Origin: Erythrophleum ivorense
Taxonomy: Eukaryota > Streptophyta > Magnoliopsida > Fabales > Fabaceae
Length of the DNA: 64,000 nucleotides
Direction of reading: 5' to 3'
Assembly: GCA_026724425.1 (NCBI GenBank)
Contig: JAIUCV010000003.1
Location: 48,982,477 to 49,046,476 of the forward strand
Positions 61,211 to 64,000 of the stretch are shown in pieces. The position numbers and the translations under genes were made by a program. Under the pieces are notes generated by a model. That model had not been told where the DNA came from and did not search any database. It was given only the letters and a program-made list of their open reading frames with translations. The stretch's first letter is position 1. Every line of letters starts with the position of its first letter.

Positions 61211-63641
61211 ATCAAACCTTTTTACCTTTTGTTACTATCTTAGTCCTTATTATTAATTCTTGGATTAGGTTTAAGTGAATAGGATAACTATAGTTACCAG
61301 TTCAAACATTTAAACCATAAAAAAATGTAAAATCTCTAAAACTTTTTCTTAAAATTTTAGTAGCATAACGGCTATAAATTGGGTGCTACCCAAGCACTTT
61401 GGCCCTTTCTTCTACTAGAAATAATTACTTGCATACAATACAAATATAGTGTACTCAATTCTAGAGGCCTTAGGACTCAATTATCAGCTAGCCCTTCACC
61501 TTAAACTACTTATATAGCTAAGGATATTAAATACTCATAAGTGCATCATATAACATTTATATTATTGAAATTAATCATATACTTTCTAATCCATCTTTAA
61601 ACTATCCTATCTAGGCCCAAGATATATACATAATTATATTGCATACATATTACTCTTAGAATACAATTTGACAAGATATCTATAGAAATACAATATCAAA
61701 TACATAAGTTTTCATGGAGCTATGGATATTCCTTGGTTTGCTCGGCTACTTTCACCTAGCAAGGGGATTAGTGGATAAAGGAATGAGATTTTAGGGAGAA
61801 TTTCAGTAGTATAGTCCTACTCTAACACATAATAGCCACTTAGGTACATAGGTATGCATGTATGCATGAAGGTAGCTTTCCTTTTCCAGCTAGGCACTTA
61901 CACTACGACCCTTTGCTACACCGGTGCCCTAGAATACCATATCAATGCCAAGGCCATTATAAGCTAGTCATATGCAACATTATGCTACTTTTAATGCACA
62001 TCAATCCTCTTTTACAGAAACTTTAAGAATCTCTTTCTAGTACTTTTATCCTTTAGCTAAATGACCATTTTTTAGGCTTACATAACTTTTCATTTAGCTC
62101 AAAATAGAGCTCAAAATTTATCTTACTTGCTTATCTAATTCATCTTTCTCATTTTCCCTTTTCTTAGCCCTTGATATAGGGTTTTTCTTGGATAAGTTTT
62201 CCTAGAAAACTCAAGCTCTCTAAATTCTTATTTTGAGCCTAAAATTGGCATTTTATTATTCATTTAGTCATTGCATTATTCCTGTAGTCATTTTTCACTT
62301 CGATATATTTGGTGTTTTAAGCCATTTTTGCTAAGCTCACTTTTATACCTCAAGACCTCATTCCAACAGTCTAGACAGCTCTTGATGCTTCCATTAAGCT
62401 CACTAGAATGCTCAGATACAATGCCAAACATCAACATAACCATTTATTTGAATTAGGTTTTCTTAAGAACTTAAAATTTTTGGCTTTCACAATTAGCATC
62501 TATAATTCAAACCAACACTTTCTATAGTCTTTATAATTCTTTAGAAGAACTCTAAATTAATTAGAACTAAAAAAAAGCTCATCTAGTACCATTTCCTACG
62601 GGGCACCCGAGACTATGCATATATAGTGCCATGTGGAATTTTCTTGCTTCTTTTGGCAAATTCTCCTTATTTCCACAACTTAAATGAATTCTACATTATT
62701 CTTATGATCAATTACATGCAAGAGGATGTAGAGAGAAAGATTTGTCTCTCTCTAAAGTGATGAAGAAAGCTAACAACTTAAGAAATCTTAGCTTAAACCA
62801 TAACATGTTTTACCTTAAAATGAAGCTCATTTAGTGCTCTTCGATTTCCCCCAATTGAAATTTAGAAAAGAGCACTCTCTTTTCCCTTGATGGTAGTTAA
62901 AATACCTCTAAAATAGGATTTGAAACCATCAAATTAAAACTCTTATGGAGAGGAATAAATTTCATAGCTAGAGCTATGCAAAACAGGGGTTTTTTCTTAC
63001 CTATTTTACTTGGTTTTCTTTTTCACTCTCTTCTCTTTCAAAGTGATGCCATGACTACACTTAGAAGCTAAAATTTTGATATGAATGGTGGTGGAAAGGT
63101 TGAAAGAGATTAAGCCCCTTTAAAATATATATTAAAAAAATGGCTTTTTATGGTTGACTTTTTGACTTTTATGACCATTTTGCCCTACTTTTTTGACTCA
63201 ATAATTTTCTACATTTTAGCTCATTTTTTCTATAGATTTAAGCTTTTATTCTTATTTAGAAGGTCTTAAAATCATTAGACCAACTTTCTTAAGTACAGGG
63301 GCTTTAACAGCGTAAAATAGCTTAAAACTGCATTACGGTACTTACTTTCTCAATTTTTGTGCTAATAGTGTTTCGACCTATTTTATGCTTCCTAGACATT
63401 CTTTATAGTTTATTTAACTCATATATAGTGGGAAATAACATTAACTTGCTCTAATTAAGTTTTTATTAAAATCCTTATTTTTCTTACTTTTTCAGCATTT
63501 CATTATTTAAATATCCCTTAAACTCATTCTTTTTTCTGCTTTTCTCTGTTTTCTTTCTTTACTAGGTTTTCTACTTTCTTTCTCATGTCCCTTTAACTTA
63601 TTAGGAGGTCTAGACCCAATTAGAAAATATAGGATATTACA
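61211..63641 (-). mobile_element. LTR H, E1-related, inside the CACTA transposase
   Basis: It ends GGATATTACA at 63641 and begins TATCAAACC, taken as a decayed TGTCAAACC. TTCTC (61206-61210) and TTCTT (63642-63646) would be the duplication. It holds the stem-loop variant (61784-61805). The transposase resumes in the right family order after 63646, which supports an insertion. The exact left edge is less sure. Confidence 0.68.
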
Positions 63642-63800
63642 TTCTTGCACTATGTCATCTAGAGATATTATTCTTGCCTTTATTTTTTATTATTATGGTT
63701 CATTTGATTGCACACTTAATTCATGAAGCCAAATTTATAGGCTCTATTGATTATTAATAGATGTACCTTATAGTAGGTTGTTAATACTTCTTGAATTCTT
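63642..63800 (+). pseudogene. CACTA transposase, later domain, right part
   Basis: The plus strand reads ALCHLEILFLPLFFIIMVHL, then IAHLIHEAKFIGSIDY and MYLIV. It parallels LCxLExxFPPSFFxxMxHLxxHLxxEA...YRWMYPIER of CACTA proteins and directly continues the segment ending at 61209. The Arg-Trp of YRWMYP is replaced by two stops. Confidence 0.8.
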
Positions 63801-64000
63801 CATAATTATTTCAATTCATTTTAATTTCATTCATGGCATCTAACAAAATGTGTTTAACATGTGTTTAGGGAAGTTGAAATCTTATGTATAAAATAGGGCA
63901 TAGCTAAAAGGCTCAATAGCTAAAGGTTACATAACTTAAGAGCTTTTAACTTTTTGCTCAAAGATTTAGTTAGAGTTGAGACAAGATTTAATTGGCCTAG
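63801..64000 (+). other. CACTA interior, nothing further recognised
   Basis: AT-rich sequence with no readable domain before the window ends. Confidence 0.4.

Larger units (their letters stand above)
57838..64000 (+). mobile_element. CACTA (En/Spm) transposon, 5' portion
   Basis: Begins CACTACAAAAAGAAAAAA, the standard CACTA terminus, followed by subterminal repeats (57880-58190). Transposase remnants follow at about 59285-59500, 60180-60500, 60940-61209 and 63642-63800. The element leaves the window on the right. LTR H (61211-63641) interrupts it. Confidence 0.85.

Noticed and set aside
1..64000. tRNA or rRNA genes
   Set aside because: No cloverleaf with A/B boxes and no rRNA core sequences were noticed on reading; a covariance-model scan was not possible.

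Overview
The window looks like nuclear DNA of a flowering plant, most likely a eudicot. It is AT-rich, has plant-type introns, and carries plant-type transposable elements: Ty3/gypsy with a tRNA-iMet primer site, an L1-type LINE with RNase H, a TTF-zinc-finger hAT and a CACTA element. It is almost wholly a nest of mobile elements. The only host-gene sequence I recognise is a two-exon fragment of an ABORTED MICROSPORES (AMS)-like bHLH gene on the minus strand at 1331-1967. It lies in about 3 kb of non-repeat DNA that interrupts a long-terminal-repeat (LTR) sequence.

Layout. 1-4160: a solo LTR (family A1) interrupted at about 941-3997 by the bHLH segment. 4161-4482: tail of an older, opposite A1 LTR. 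4483-6484: part of a family D LTR. 6485-8767 and 31264-31533: 3' end and LTR (B2) of a Tat/Athila-like element. 8768-31263: one full Ty3/gypsy element (called E1 here, minus strand, target duplication CTTCT). Its 3' LTR is split by LTR B1 (9862-14265), which itself holds LTR A2a (10595-13428), and by LTR A1b (14282-17941). Its gag is split by a further insertion holding LTR A1c (23778-27493). 31534-39009: an LTR whose flanks do not match, holding LTR A1d (33313-37188). 39010-40064 and 57640-57837: the 3' part of an L1-type LINE, split by an hAT transposon (40065-57631, 8-bp duplication). The hAT is split by an LTR called G (41248-49428, containing D and A2b), by A2c (50246-53137) and by A3 (53591-56839). 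57838-64000: a CACTA element, interrupted by LTR H (61211-63641).

Most LTR-length units (about 2.8-3.9 kb) carry TG...CA-type ends and a 5-bp target duplication and have no internal domain, so they are solo LTRs of one superfamily related to E1, whose own LTR is about 3.3 kb. LTR strands are given in the E1 transcription sense: a unit that starts TGTAACACC on the + strand is called minus. All element proteins are broken by stops and insertions. None of the short ORFs in the LTRs looks like a real gene.

The most notable observations are: a short stem-loop preserved with loop changes across diverged LTR families; a palindrome array (TCGCTATAGCGA type) in the upstream part of the A2/A3 LTRs; conserved splice-donor-like motifs in the same LTRs; reciprocal empty sites that prove two of the insertions; and the gene fragment lodged inside an LTR.
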